DNA from: Candidatus Agathobaculum merdavium
Lineage (GTDB): Bacteria > Bacillota > Clostridia > Oscillospirales > Butyricicoccaceae
Direction: 5' to 3'
NCBI GenBank assembly: GCA_019115615.1
Contig: DXDE01000147.1
Span: forward strand, 1-36,740
DNA length: 36,740 bases
Shown: positions 26,097 through 35,270 of the stretch, one piece after another
How the letters are laid out: each line of letters starts with the position of its first letter
Numbering within the stretch: position 1 is the first letter of the stretch
The notes under the pieces: model-generated
The model's input: the letters and a program-made list of their open reading frames with translations, nothing else
Told to the model about the DNA's origin: nothing
Database searches by the model: none
Program-made: the position numbers and the translations under genes

Positions 26097-26116
26097 TAAT
26101 AGATAAAGGAGAAACT

Positions 26117-27286
26117 ATGAAAGAAGTATTGCTGCTCAAGTGCGGCGAGATCGTTTTGAAAGGTCTCAACCGCAAAACCTTTGAGGACCGCCTGCTCAAA
26201 AACCTGTCCCGCCGCATGAAGCATGTCGCGGACTGCGACATTTCGATGCGTCAGTCGGTCGTGTACGTCGAAGTGCCCGAGGACGCGGATGCAGACGCGG
26301 TCATGGACTGCGCGCGCCATGTGTTCGGCTTTGCGACGATCTCGCGCGCGGCAGTCTGCCCGGAAAAGACGCTCGAGAGCGTCATCGACACCGCACAGAG
26401 CTACCTTGCCGACCGTTTTGCGCAGGCAAAAACCTTCAAGGTCGAGACTAAGCGCGGCGACAAGAAGTTCCCGATGACCTCGACCGAGATCAGCCAGCAC
26501 GTCGGCGGCGAGCTGGCCGACCGTTTCCCAGACGTGCGCCCCTATATGCACGGCCCGGATCTGACCGTACACGTTGAGATCCGCGAAAAGTACGCCTTTG
26601 TACACGCAGGCCCCGAACCGGGTGCGGGCGGCATGCCGATCGGCTCGAACGGGCGCGCCGCGCTGCTGCTTTCGGGCGGCATCGACAGCCCGGTTGCGGG
26701 CTGGATGATGGCCAAACGCGGACTGGAACTCGTCGGCGTACACTTTTTCAGCTACCCCTACACCTCGGAACGCGCCAAGGAGAAGGTGCTCGAACTCGGC
26801 CGCAAGCTGACCGCGTGGTGCGGCCGCATGAGCGTCATGGTCGTGCCGTTCACCAAAATTCAGGAGGAAATCCGCGCAAACTGCCACGAAGAGCTGTTCA
26901 CGCTCATCATGCGCCGCTTTATGATGCGCATTGCCGAAAAGGTCGCGGTCGAATACGGCTGCGGCGCGCTCATCACGGGTGAGTCGCTCGGGCAGGTAGC
27001 GAGCCAGACCATGCCCGCCATGGGCGTGACCGGCGCGGTGTGCGAGCTGCCCATCTTCCGCCCGTGCATCGGCATGGACAAGGAGGAGATCGTCACGATT
27101 GCCCGCAAGATCGACACCTTTGAGACCTCCATCCTGCCCTACGAGGACTGCTGCACGGTGTTCACCCCCAAGCACCCGAACACCAAGCCCAAGATGCCCA
27201 AAATCCTCGAGGCAGAGAGCCATCTGGACGTCGACGCGCTGGTCGATGAGGCTGTCGCAGGTGTAGAAATTATCCACCTGCCGTAA
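26117..27286 (+). CDS. thiI: tRNA 4-thiouridine synthase ThiI
   Basis: ThiI adenylates U8 of tRNA and inserts sulfur to make s4U. The 389-residue protein has an N-terminal ferredoxin-like/THUMP region (about 1-165, with FKVETKRGDKKFPMTSTEIS) and a PP-loop ATPase domain with SGGIDSPVAGWMMAKRG. It lacks the C-terminal rhodanese domain, as Bacillota ThiI proteins usually do, so the sulfur should come straight from the neighbouring desulfurase. The ATG at 26117 has AAAGGAG 6 bases upstream. An ATG at 26093 overlaps the previous stop but lacks a site. A hairpin-rich gap follows. Confidence 0.96.
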   Translation: MKEVLLLKCGEIVLKGLNRKTFEDRLLKNLSRRMKHVADCDISMRQSVVYVEVPEDADADAVMDCARHVFGFATISRAAVCPEKTLESVIDTAQSYLADRFAQAKTFKVETKRGDKKFPMTSTEISQHVGGELADRFPDVRPYMHGPDLTVHVEIREKYAFVHAGPEPGAGGMPIGSNGRAALLLSGGIDSPVAGWMMAKRGLELVGVHFFSYPYTSERAKEKVLELGRKLTAWCGRMSVMVVPFTKIQEEIRANCHEELFTLIMRRFMMRIAEKVAVEYGCGALITGESLGQVASQTMPAMGVTGAVCELPIFRPCIGMDKEEIVTIARKIDTFETSILPYEDCCTVFTPKHPNTKPKMPKILEAESHLDVDALVDEAVAGVEIIHLP

Positions 27287-27595
27287 ACACGAAATAACGC
27301 CGCCTGCGGGCGGCGGGAACGGCGCCGCTGCGCGCGGCAGGCGCACAAGAAGGCGACAACCTGCGGTTTTCCCCTTCTTGTGAATCATCCCCTTTCCCTT
27401 AGGTAGGTGCCGCCGCCTTGCACCTGCACCGGAACACCCAATTTGCTGCCGCAAATAAGGGCGCGCTGCGCGCGCAAAGGTCAGTGACGGCCTCCGCCAG
27501 CCGCCCGGCTGCGACAACGAACAAGGAGAACGACTGCCACCCCAAGGGGGCTGTCAGGGCAGCCAAGCTATCATCATATCGGGAGGAACGCAACT
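27287..27595 (+). other. 309-base non-coding, hairpin-rich region between thiI and cinA
   Basis: No convincing gene is present. Visible structure includes a GC hairpin around 27301 (CCGCC/GGCGG), a 10-bp inverted repeat CACAAGAAGG (27344-27353)/CCTTCTTGTG (27373-27382) and a TTTGC/GCAAA mini-hairpin near 27430. There is also a GGGCGCGCTGCGCGCGC palindromic run around 27460 and a CCCCAAGGGGG run near 27540. The mosaic of short palindromes looks like a dispersed intergenic repeat or a structured RNA rather than degraded coding sequence. The last bases hold the cinA ribosome site (GGGAGGAA). Confidence 0.45.
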
Positions 27596-28825
27596 ATGAA
27601 CGCAGAACTGATCGCCGTCGGCACGGAAATCCTGCTGGGCGACATTGTCAACACAGACGCGCAGGTCATTTCGCAGGGTCTGAGCGAGCTGGGCATCAAC
27701 GTATTTTACCAGACGGTTGTCGGCGACAATCCGGCGCGTCTGCGTCACGTCGTCGAGACCGCGCGCGACCGCGCAGACATCATCATCACGACCGGCGGCC
27801 TCGGCCCCACGCTCGACGACCTGACCAAAGAGACGCTTGCGACCGTTTTCGGCAAAAAGATGGCGCTGCACCAGCCCTCGCTTGACCGCATCAAGGGCTT
27901 TTTTGATACCATTGGCCGGCCGATGACCCCGAACAACGAAAAGCAGGCATGGCTGCCCGAAGGCTGCACGGTGTTCGTAAACGAATGGGGTACCGCGCCC
28001 GGCTGCGCGTTTGAGGCATACGGCAAGCATGTGCTTATGCTGCCTGGCCCGCCGCGCGAGTGCAACCCGATGTGGAAGGAATGTGCGATGCCGTACCTCT
28101 ACAAGCTCGCGGGCGGCTGCATCGTTTCGCGCAACGTGCGTGTATTCGGCCTTGGCGAAAGCAATATGGAGACCATCCTGCACGATATGATGGCGGAAAG
28201 CACCAATCCGACCATCGCGCCCTATGCCAAGACCTCAGAGTGCTTTGCGCGCGTGACCGCCAAGGCGGACACCCCGGAGGAATGTGAAAAGCTGCTTGAC
28301 CCGGTTGTTGCAAAAATCTGCGACCTGCTGGGCGACGATGTATACGGCGTGGACGTGGATTCGCTCGAACAGGTCGTGGGCGACGGGCTGCGCGCGCGGG
28401 GCATGACGCTTGCCGTCGCGGAAAGCTGCACAGGCGGCCTGCTCTCCAAGCGCATCACCGATGTGCCCGGCTGCTCGGACTACTACCTCGGCGGCGTGTG
28501 CTCGTATGCCAACGAGGTGAAGATGAAGCTGCTGGGTGTGAAAAAAGAGACGCTCGACACCGTCGGCGCGGTATCGCCCGAGGTCGCTGAGCAGATGGCC
28601 GAAGGCGTTGCCAAAGCGCTCGGCGCGGACGTCGGCGTGGGCATCACGGGCGTTGCCGGCCCGGGCGGCGGCACGGATGAAAAGCCCGTCGGTCTGGTGT
28701 ACATCAGCGTCTGGCACAAGGGCACGCACTACACCCGCAAGATGAAATCCATGAACGGCCGAGACCGCGTACGCATGCAGGCAGCCTCCACTGCACTTGA
28801 TTTAATTCGGCGTAACATTTTCTGA
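27596..28825 (+). CDS. cinA: CinA-family competence/damage-inducible protein, nicotinamide-nucleotide amidase
   Basis: CinA proteins recycle pyridine nucleotides: the C-terminal domain deamidates NMN to NaMN, and the N-terminal COG1058 domain can act on ADP-ribose. The 409-residue protein has the MoaB-like N-domain (1-170, MNAELIAVGTEILLGDIVNT and TTGGLGPTLDD). The C-terminal amidase domain (about 255-409) has VAESCTGGLLSKRITDVPG and GITGVAGPGGGTDEKPVG. The length is normal. In many Bacillota cinA sits before recA; here it stands alone behind the structured gap, and a strong terminator follows. GGGAGG precedes the ATG. Confidence 0.96.
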   Translation: MNAELIAVGTEILLGDIVNTDAQVISQGLSELGINVFYQTVVGDNPARLRHVVETARDRADIIITTGGLGPTLDDLTKETLATVFGKKMALHQPSLDRIKGFFDTIGRPMTPNNEKQAWLPEGCTVFVNEWGTAPGCAFEAYGKHVLMLPGPPRECNPMWKECAMPYLYKLAGGCIVSRNVRVFGLGESNMETILHDMMAESTNPTIAPYAKTSECFARVTAKADTPEECEKLLDPVVAKICDLLGDDVYGVDVDSLEQVVGDGLRARGMTLAVAESCTGGLLSKRITDVPGCSDYYLGGVCSYANEVKMKLLGVKKETLDTVGAVSPEVAEQMAEGVAKALGADVGVGITGVAGPGGGTDEKPVGLVYISVWHKGTHYTRKMKSMNGRDRVRMQAASTALDLIRRNIF

Positions 28826-28905
28826 ACAAATCATCCTGTTTTTGTCTGTTTTTTCGTCATTCCCAGTCATTCCCTGTGGAAACCAAACAAAAATGCCTGT
28901 AAAAT

Positions 28906-28943
28906 AGTCCAGCAATTGTGTAAAATTGCTGGACTTTTGTTTT
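28906..28943 (+). terminator. Terminator after cinA
   Basis: A 12-bp perfect stem AGTCCAGCAATT (28906-28917)/AATTGCTGGACT (28924-28935) with a 6-base loop is followed by TTTGTTTT. It ends the cinA transcript. Its 3' arm overlaps the -35 box of the glgB promoter. Confidence 0.93.
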
Positions 28944-28958
28944 CCATTGATGTATACT
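28930..28958 (+). promoter_or_regulatory. Promoter of glgB-glgC-glgD
   Basis: TGGACT (28930-28935), a 17-base spacer and TATACT (28953-28958) lie about 120 bases before glgB. A weaker alternative, TTGGAA (29015-29020) with TATTCT (29039-29044), lies closer. The leader of about 116 bases from the first promoter shows no recognised riboswitch. Confidence 0.6.
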
Positions 28959-29080
28959 ATTTCTAACTAAAGTGAGAGAGAGCCGCCTTATTCAGGACGA
29001 AATGCACAAAATGTTTGGAAAAACTTGCAAAATCACTGTATTCTGGCGGGATTGGCCGTATAAAGAGGGAGAGATGTAAT

Positions 29081-31204
29081 ATGAAGGAAACAAACGCAGC
29101 ACCGGCCTGTGAAAAGCGCAGTGAGCTTTTCTATTCGGGCAGGGACTGCCGCGCCTTTGACTATATGGGCGCACACCCCTTTGAGCAGGACGGCGAAGCC
29201 GGCTACCTGTTCCGGGTCTATGCTCCCGAGGCGGAAAAGGTCTCGGTCATGGGCGAATTCAACGGCTGGAACCGCGATGTAGACTACATGACGCGGGACG
29301 AGCAGGGCATCTGGGAAAAGTTCATCCCGCATGTTCCTGAATACGCCGCATATAAGTATAGTGTATGGGCAAAGTCGGGCGACGTGTTCGACAAATCCGA
29401 CCCGTACGGCTTCCACAATGAGACCCGCCCGGGCAATGCTTCCAAGGTATACGACATCGAGGGCTATGAATGGAGCGACGCTTCGTGGCTGGAGTGGCGC
29501 AAAGGCCATCTGCCCTATTCCAGCCCGGTCAACATCTACGAATGTCACCTCGGCTCGTGGAAGATGCACGAGGACGGCAACTTCTACTCCTACCGTCAGC
29601 TCGCGGACGAGCTGGTGCCCTACGTCAAGGAGATGGGCTACACCCACATCGAGGTCATGCCGCTGACCGAATACCCGTTTGACGGCTCGTGGGGCTATCA
29701 GGTTATCGGCTATTTTGCCGCGACCAGCCGCTATGGTACGCCGAAGGATCTGATGTACTTCATCGACAAGGCGCATCAGGCAGGCCTCGGCGTCATCATG
29801 GACTGGGTACCCGCGCACTTCCCCAAGGACGGCTGCGGTCTGGTCGAGTTTGACGGCTCCTATCTCTACGAATACGCCGACCCGCTCAAGATGGAGCACA
29901 AGGAATGGGGCACGCGCGTATTTGACTATGGCAAGACCTCGACCCGCAACCTGCTGTTCTCCTCGGCAATGTTCTGGATCGAGAAGTTCCACATGGACGG
30001 CCTGCGCGTTGACGCGGTCGCATCCATGCTCTATCTCGACTATAACCGTCAGCACGAGTGGCGGCCGAATATCCACGGCGGCCGCGAGAACCTCGAGGCG
30101 ATCGACTTCCTGCGCCTGCTCAACGAGTTCATCCTGACCGACCATCCGGACGTCATGATGATCGCGGAGGAATCCACCGCATGGCCGATGGTCACCAAGC
30201 CCGGCTATGACGGCGGCCTCGGCTTCAACTTCAAATGGAACATGGGCTGGATGAACGACATGCTGTGCTACTGCTCGGCTGACCCGTTCTTCCGCAAGGA
30301 CATGCACGACAAGATCACCTTCTCGTTCATGTACGCCTTCTCGGAAAACTACATCCTGCCGCTCTCGCACGACGAGGTCGTGCACGGCAAGTGCTCGCTG
30401 ATCGGCAAGATGCCGCCCCCGTACGAGAACCAGTTCGGCGGCCTGCGCGCGCTGTACGGCTACATGACCGCCCATCCGGGCAAGAAAATGCTGTTCATGG
30501 GCGGCGAGTTCGCACAGTTCTCCGAATGGGCTTACCAGCGCGGACTGGACTGGATGCTGCTCGAATACCCGGCGCACAAGCAGATGCAGACCTACGTCAA
30601 GGCGCTCAACCATTTCTATCTGGAAACCCCGCAGCTGTGGGAGCAGGATACCGACTGGCGCGGCTTTGAGTGGATTAGCCACGAGGATAACCGCAACAAC
30701 ATCATCGCCTTCCGCCGCATCGCGAAGGACGGCAGCGACATCGTCGTCGTGGTCAACTTCTCGCCTGAAGTGCAGGAAGACTACCGCATCGGCGTACCGT
30801 TCGCCGGTACCTATGAGGAGATCTTCTCCTCGGACAAGACCGAGTTCGGCGGCAGCGGTATGGCGAACGGCAAGGTGAAGACCGACAGCAAGAAGCCCAT
30901 GCACGGACAGGAGCAGTCCATCAGCATCCATATCCCGCGCTTCGGCGTATTGTTCTTTAAGGGCAAGCCGCGCGCCAAGCGCCGCACCAAGGCCGAGATC
31001 GAGGCCGCCAAGGAAGCCGCAGCGGTCAAGGCCGCCAAGACCGGCGCCAAGGCGCCCAAGACCAAGGCGGTCGCCAAGAGCGGCGTCAAGGCAGTTGCCA
31101 AGAGCGGCGTCAAAGCAGTTGCCAAAACCGGCACCAAAGCCGTGGCCAAGACCGGCACCAAAGCGGTAACCAAGCCGGCCGAGGCTGATAAAAAGGATTC
31201 CTGA
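29081..31204 (+). CDS. glgB: 1,4-alpha-glucan branching enzyme with lysine/alanine-rich repeat tail
   Basis: GlgB makes alpha-1,6 branches in glycogen. The 707-residue protein has a CBM48 domain (about 40-125, [20 protein letters not shown]) and a GH13 barrel with nucleophile Asp311 ([13 protein letters not shown]), acid/base Glu363 (IAEESTAWP) and Asp431 ([10 protein letters not shown]). A C-terminal beta domain ends near residue 628. After it comes a 79-residue tail of about 20 Lys, 3 Arg and 6 acidic residues, resembling histone H1 or AlgP tails, with four 8-residue repeats ([16 protein letters not shown]). Such a tail is not part of the enzyme fold. The ATG at 29081 has AGGGAG about 10 bases upstream. 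Confidence 0.96.
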   Translation: MKETNAAPACEKRSELFYSGRDCRAFDYMGAHPFEQDGEAGYLFRVYAPEAEKVSVMGEFNGWNRDVDYMTRDEQGIWEKFIPHVPEYAAYKYSVWAKSGDVFDKSDPYGFHNETRPGNASKVYDIEGYEWSDASWLEWRKGHLPYSSPVNIYECHLGSWKMHEDGNFYSYRQLADELVPYVKEMGYTHIEVMPLTEYPFDGSWGYQVIGYFAATSRYGTPKDLMYFIDKAHQAGLGVIMDWVPAHFPKDGCGLVEFDGSYLYEYADPLKMEHKEWGTRVFDYGKTSTRNLLFSSAMFWIEKFHMDGLRVDAVASMLYLDYNRQHEWRPNIHGGRENLEAIDFLRLLNEFILTDHPDVMMIAEESTAWPMVTKPGYDGGLGFNFKWNMGWMNDMLCYCSADPFFRKDMHDKITFSFMYAFSENYILPLSHDEVVHGKCSLIGKMPPPYENQFGGLRALYGYMTAHPGKKMLFMGGEFAQFSEWAYQRGLDWMLLEYPAHKQMQTYVKALNHFYLETPQLWEQDTDWRGFEWISHEDNRNNIIAFRRIAKDGSDIVVVVNFSPEVQEDYRIGVPFAGTYEEIFSSDKTEFGGSGMANGKVKTDSKKPMHGQEQSISIHIPRFGVLFFKGKPRAKRRTKAEIEAAKEAAAVKAAKTGAKAPKTKAVAKSGVKAVAKSGVKAVAKTGTKAVAKTGTKAVTKPAEADKKDS
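31067..31162 (+). repeat. Four tandem 24-base repeats encoding the GlgB tail
   Basis: The units encode AVAKSGVK twice then AVAKTGTK twice, with a partial fifth (AVTK). The first pair and the second pair are each nearly identical in DNA, which suggests recent duplication by slippage. Length variation between strains is expected. Confidence 0.85.
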
Positions 31205-31268
31205 AGGGGGAACGCGCCGCAACCGGCGTGCAATACACAGTAAACAAACCGCAAAGGAGAGTTCAACA

Positions 31269-32483
31269 ATGTATCGGAAAAAAGAATGCGTAGCCATGCT
31301 GCTCGCAGGCGGTCAGGGCAGCCGCCTCTACGTTCTGACCAAGAAGGTCGCAAAGCCCGCCGTACCGTTCGGCGGCAAGTACCGCATCATCGACTTCCCG
31401 CTTTCCAACTGCGTCAACTCCGGCATCGATACCGTCGGCGTGCTGACCCAGTATGAGCCCCATGTGCTCAACGCATACATCGGCTCCGGCCAGACGTGGG
31501 ACCTTGACCGCCTGCGCGGCGGCGTATACGTCCTGCCGCCGTACCAGAAGGGCAAGACCTCGGAGTGGTACAAGGGCACGGCCAACGCCATCTATCAGAA
31601 CATCCAGTTCATCGACGAGTACGATCCCGAGTACGTCCTGATCCTGTCGGGCGACCATATCTATAAGATGAACTACAACAAGATGCTCCAGCAGCACAAG
31701 GAGACCGGCGCGGACGCGACCATCGCGGTGCTCGACGTCCCGCTCGCGGAGGCCTCCCGCTTCGGCATCATGAACTGCAAGCCGGACGGCACGATCTACG
31801 AGTTTGAGGAGAAGCCCAAGCAGCCCAAGTCTACGCTCGCATCCATGGGTATCTACATCTTCTCGTGGAAGAAGCTGCGCCAGTACCTGATCGACGATGA
31901 GAACAACCCCAAGTCCTCCAACGACTTCGGCAAGGATATCATCCCCGCCATGCTCGGCAACGGCGAGAAGCTGGTCTCCTACCGCTTCGAAGGCTACTGG
32001 AAGGACGTCGGCACGATCGAAAGCCTGTGGGAAGCCAACATGGACCTACTCGCGCCCAACTCTTCCGGCCTGAACATGGCTGATGACAGCTGGAAGATTT
32101 ACGGCCGCACCACCGGTTCGCCCCCGCACTTCACCGCAAAGAGCGCGGTCGTCAAGCACACCCTGCTCTCCGAGGGCTGCGAGATCGCGGGCGAGGTTTC
32201 CGAGTCCGTCCTGTTCTCGGACGTTAAGATCGCCAAGGGCGCTAAGGTGGAATACTCCATCCTGATGCCGGGCGCAGTCGTTGAGGAAGGCGCAACCGTG
32301 CGCTATTCGATCATCGCGGAGAACGCCGTCATCGCCAAGGACGCTGTCGTCGGCGGCAGCCCGTCGGACGGCGACGTAGAGAAATGGGGCGTTGCCGTTG
32401 TCGCGGAAGGCGTGCGCATCGGCCGCGGCGCGACGCTGGCAGCCAAGGAAATGGCAGACGAAGACCTGCCGGACGTAAAGTAA
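31269..32483 (+). CDS. glgC: Glucose-1-phosphate adenylyltransferase, catalytic subunit
   Basis: GlgC makes ADP-glucose from glucose 1-phosphate and ATP, the committed and regulated step of glycogen synthesis. The 404-residue protein has the nucleotide-binding [13 protein letters not shown] loop, [19 protein letters not shown], the catalytic Asp in [10 protein letters not shown], and the substrate-binding EEKPKQP segment. A C-terminal left-handed beta-helix (about 290-390) carries hexapeptide repeats. AAAGGAG precedes the ATG. It lies 64 bases after glgB and 10 before glgD, and is expected to form a heterotetramer with GlgD. Confidence 0.97.
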   Translation: MYRKKECVAMLLAGGQGSRLYVLTKKVAKPAVPFGGKYRIIDFPLSNCVNSGIDTVGVLTQYEPHVLNAYIGSGQTWDLDRLRGGVYVLPPYQKGKTSEWYKGTANAIYQNIQFIDEYDPEYVLILSGDHIYKMNYNKMLQQHKETGADATIAVLDVPLAEASRFGIMNCKPDGTIYEFEEKPKQPKSTLASMGIYIFSWKKLRQYLIDDENNPKSSNDFGKDIIPAMLGNGEKLVSYRFEGYWKDVGTIESLWEANMDLLAPNSSGLNMADDSWKIYGRTTGSPPHFTAKSAVVKHTLLSEGCEIAGEVSESVLFSDVKIAKGAKVEYSILMPGAVVEEGATVRYSIIAENAVIAKDAVVGGSPSDGDVEKWGVAVVAEGVRIGRGATLAAKEMADEDLPDVK

Positions 32484-32493
32484 GGGGGCGGAA

Positions 32494-33624
32494 ATGATGA
32501 ACAGTGTATTAGGCATCATCATTGCATTTGATAACGACAACGATCTCCGTGAGATCACCGAGCACCGCACGGTCGGCGCGGTGCAGTGGGGCGGCCGCTA
32601 CCGCATCATCGACTTCATGCTGTCGAACATGGTAAACAGCGGCATCTACCGCGTTGGCGTACTGATGAAGGACAAGTACCAGTCCCTCATCGACCACATC
32701 GGCAACGCCAAGGACTGGGACCTGTCCCGCAAGAATTCGGGCGTCACGCTGCTGCCGCCGTATTCCTACTCCAAGAAGGCTTCGCCGCTCGTTACCGGCG
32801 AGTACCGCGGCAAGATCGACGCGCTGGCCGGCGCGGTCGACTTCCTGCAGAAAAACAAGGCTGACTATGTCGTTGTCGCGGACGGCGATATCGTCGCCAA
32901 CATCCCGCTCGACGATGTGATCGACCGTCACATCAAGTCGGGCGCCGACCTGACCATGGTCTGCACCAAGAAGCAGAAGGACTCGCCGTTCACCACCTAT
33001 GTCGAGCTCAACCGCAAGAAGGAAGCGGTCGACATCCGTGTGGGCGACTCCAACGAGGGCAAGTGCAAGCACATCGCGCTGGGCGTTTATGTCATGAGCC
33101 GCCAGTACCTGATCCACATGCTGTCCGACTGCGTCACCCATAACTGCATCCACTTCGAGCGTGAGTTCCTGACCCGCGCGCTGATCGACGGCACCGTTGC
33201 CGGCTACCTGTTCAACGAGTATGCGGTCAAGATCGAAGACACCTTTGATTATTTCCGCTCCAACATGGATATGCTCGACAAGGACGTACGCGCCGAGGTA
33301 TACCTCCGTACCCGCCCGATCCTGACCCGCATCAAGGACGAGGCGCCCGCCTACTACGGCGACAAGGCACATGTTGAGGATAGCCTGATCGCAGACGGCT
33401 GCCATATCGAAGGCCATGTACAGAATTGCGTGCTGTTCCGCGACGTTATCGTAGAAAAGGGCGCGGAGGTACGCGACTGCATCATCATGGAGGGCGGCCG
33501 TATCCTGTCGGATGCCAGCCTGCGCCATGTGATCACCGACCGCAACGTCGTTGTGCGCGACGGGCGCACCATGATGGGCCATGAGAACTACCCCATTACA
33601 ATCGCCAAGAACGCAACCGTATGA
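32494..33624 (+). CDS. glgD: Glucose-1-phosphate adenylyltransferase, regulatory subunit GlgD
   Basis: GlgD is the paralogue of GlgC found in Bacillota that tunes the heteromeric enzyme. The 376-residue product keeps the fold (GGRYRIIDFMLSNMVNSGI, LPPYSYSKK) and the C-terminal beta-helix. It lacks the GGxGSRL nucleotide loop: the N-terminus reads SVLGIIIAFDNDNDLREITE, and the catalytic region is VADGDIVANIP. It is therefore predicted to be non-catalytic. Two adjacent ATGs (32494, 32497) follow GGGGGCGG. A promoter for glgA lies downstream. Confidence 0.95.
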   Translation: MMNSVLGIIIAFDNDNDLREITEHRTVGAVQWGGRYRIIDFMLSNMVNSGIYRVGVLMKDKYQSLIDHIGNAKDWDLSRKNSGVTLLPPYSYSKKASPLVTGEYRGKIDALAGAVDFLQKNKADYVVVADGDIVANIPLDDVIDRHIKSGADLTMVCTKKQKDSPFTTYVELNRKKEAVDIRVGDSNEGKCKHIALGVYVMSRQYLIHMLSDCVTHNCIHFEREFLTRALIDGTVAGYLFNEYAVKIEDTFDYFRSNMDMLDKDVRAEVYLRTRPILTRIKDEAPAYYGDKAHVEDSLIADGCHIEGHVQNCVLFRDVIVEKGAEVRDCIIMEGGRILSDASLRHVITDRNVVVRDGRTMMGHENYPITIAKNATV

Positions 33625-33701
33625 TAAAAACACGTTAAATTCGCTGCAAATGAGCGAAAATCACGGGCTGAAAGCATGAAATGTTCGTGGAAATTCCCTA
33701 T

Positions 33702-33729
33702 TTTGCAGAGAGGAAGAATCTAGTATAAT
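33702..33729 (+). promoter_or_regulatory. Promoter of glgA-glgP
   Basis: TTTGCA (33702-33707), a 16-base spacer and a perfect TATAAT (33724-33729) lie 65 bases before glgA. It gives the synthase and phosphorylase pair transcription independent of glgBCD. Confidence 0.7.
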
Positions 33730-33739
33730 AAGAACATGC

Positions 33740-33771
33740 AGGTGCGGAAGCGGGGCTCTGTTTCCGCACCT
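33740..33771 (+). promoter_or_regulatory. Leader hairpin in the glgA 5' untranslated region
   Basis: A perfect 10-bp stem AGGTGCGGAA (33740-33749)/TTCCGCACCT (33762-33771) with a 12-base GC-rich loop starts within a few bases of the predicted transcript 5' end. No T-tract follows, and the ribosome site (GGGGAGG) is about 8 bases downstream. It is likely a 5' stability or regulatory element. Confidence 0.65.
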
Positions 33772-33794
33772 ACTTCTGGGGAGGTTCGGTTCTT

Positions 33795-35231
33795 ATGAAA
33801 ATCATGTATGTCACCAGCGAATGCGCCCCATTTGTCAAAACCGGTGGTCTGGGGGATGTGGCCGGCTCGCTGCCAAAGGCACTGGCCGCCAAGGGGAACG
33901 ATGTGCGCGTGTTCTGCCCGCTGTATTCCACGATCGGGCAGGAGTGGCGCGAAAAGTTCTATTACCTGAAAAACGCCTATGTCCGTCTGGGCTGGCGCAA
34001 CCAGTACTGCGGCGTGTTCCGCTATGAAGCGGATGGCGTGACCTTCTATTTCATCGACAATGAGTACTATTTTTCCCGCAGTCAGGTCTACGGCGAGTAC
34101 GACGACGCGGAACGCTTCGCGTATTTCTCCAAGGCAGTACTCGAAGTGCTGCCCGATCTGGACTGGAAGCCGGACGTGATCAACTGCAACGACTGGCAGT
34201 CAGCGCTCGTGCCGGTGTACTATAACCTGATGTTCTCCTCCCGTCCGTTCTATGAGAACATCAAAACCGTTTTCACCATCCATAACATCCAGTATCAGGG
34301 TCGCTACGGCCGCGAAATCCTCGAGTATGTGCTCGGCATCGACGATGCACATTTCCGCTCGGGCTTCATGGCGATGGACGGCGACGTCAACCTGATGAAA
34401 GCCGCGATCGTGGCATCGACCGCAGTCACCACGGTTTCGCCTACCTACGCAAACGAAATCCAGACCGAGTACTACGGCTACCGTCTGGACTCCGTGCTGC
34501 GCATGAACAGCTATAAGCTGCACGGCATCTTGAACGGCATCGATATGGACGCCTTCAACCCGGCAACCGATCCCAAGCTGTTTAAGAACTATGGTCCCAA
34601 GAACCCGGACGATAAAAAGGTCAACAAGCTCGAGCTTCTCAAGCTGTGCGGCCTTGAGGGCGACGAAAACACGCCGGTTATCGGCATGGTCACCCGTTTT
34701 GTCGACCAGAAGGGCCTCGACCTGATCGAAGCCGTGCTGCATGACATCCTGTCGGATGACCTGCGTCTGATCGTGCTCGGCAAGGGCGATTGGAGATACG
34801 AGCAGATGTTCCTCGAGGCCAAGCGCCGCTATCCGAACAATATCTCGGCGTCAATCATGTTCTCGGGCGATCTTGCCAACCGCATCTATGCGGGCGCGGA
34901 TATGTTCCTGATGCCGTCCAAGTTTGAGCCGTGCGGCCTTGCGCAGATGATCGCGCTGCGCTACGGCACCATCCCGATCGTACGCGAAACCGGTGGCCTG
35001 AAGGATACGGTGCAGGCCTTCGTCGATTACGCGGGCACCGGCAACGGCTTTACCTTCGCCAGCTACAATGCACATGACATGCTGCACGTCATCCGTGAAG
35101 CATGCGGCGTATTCCGCTACAACAAACCCGCCTGGAAGAAGCTCATGCTGCAGGGCATGCAGAGCGACTTCAGCTGGGGCAGCTCGGCAGACAAATATCT
35201 TGAGGTTTACCACTCTGCCCTGGGCTGGTAA
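33795..35231 (+). CDS. glgA: Glycogen synthase (ADP-glucose), GT5
   Basis: GlgA transfers glucose from ADP-glucose to the non-reducing ends of glycogen. The 478-residue GT-B enzyme begins MKIMYVTSECAPFVKTGGLGDV, with Lys15 in the ADP-glucose-binding KTGGL motif. It has FTIHNIQYQG, GILNGIDMDAFNP, the VTRFVDQKGLDL segment and the C-terminal SKFEPCGLAQ motif with the conserved Glu. The length is normal. GGGGAGG lies before the ATG at 33795. It is separated from glgD by a promoter and leader hairpin and lies 39 bases before glgP. Confidence 0.97.
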   Translation: MKIMYVTSECAPFVKTGGLGDVAGSLPKALAAKGNDVRVFCPLYSTIGQEWREKFYYLKNAYVRLGWRNQYCGVFRYEADGVTFYFIDNEYYFSRSQVYGEYDDAERFAYFSKAVLEVLPDLDWKPDVINCNDWQSALVPVYYNLMFSSRPFYENIKTVFTIHNIQYQGRYGREILEYVLGIDDAHFRSGFMAMDGDVNLMKAAIVASTAVTTVSPTYANEIQTEYYGYRLDSVLRMNSYKLHGILNGIDMDAFNPATDPKLFKNYGPKNPDDKKVNKLELLKLCGLEGDENTPVIGMVTRFVDQKGLDLIEAVLHDILSDDLRLIVLGKGDWRYEQMFLEAKRRYPNNISASIMFSGDLANRIYAGADMFLMPSKFEPCGLAQMIALRYGTIPIVRETGGLKDTVQAFVDYAGTGNGFTFASYNAHDMLHVIREACGVFRYNKPAWKKLMLQGMQSDFSWGSSADKYLEVYHSALGW

Positions 35232-35270
35232 CACAGATCAAGCAAACAAAGTGAGGAGACAAGAGACACC

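Noticed and set aside
27418..27885. A 155-codon frame across the thiI-cinA gap
   Set aside because: It overlaps cinA in another frame, has an Arg/Ala-rich composition, and has no ribosome site; probably a spurious reading of the hairpin-rich stretch.
28898..28924. Two TGTAAA copies near the cinA terminator
   Set aside because: The copies are 21 bases apart, not the 11 needed for a WalR site, and one lies in the terminator loop.
29033..31297. A 754-codon open frame on the minus strand opposite glgB
   Set aside because: It is a shadow of glgB codon bias; no ribosome site or family motif.
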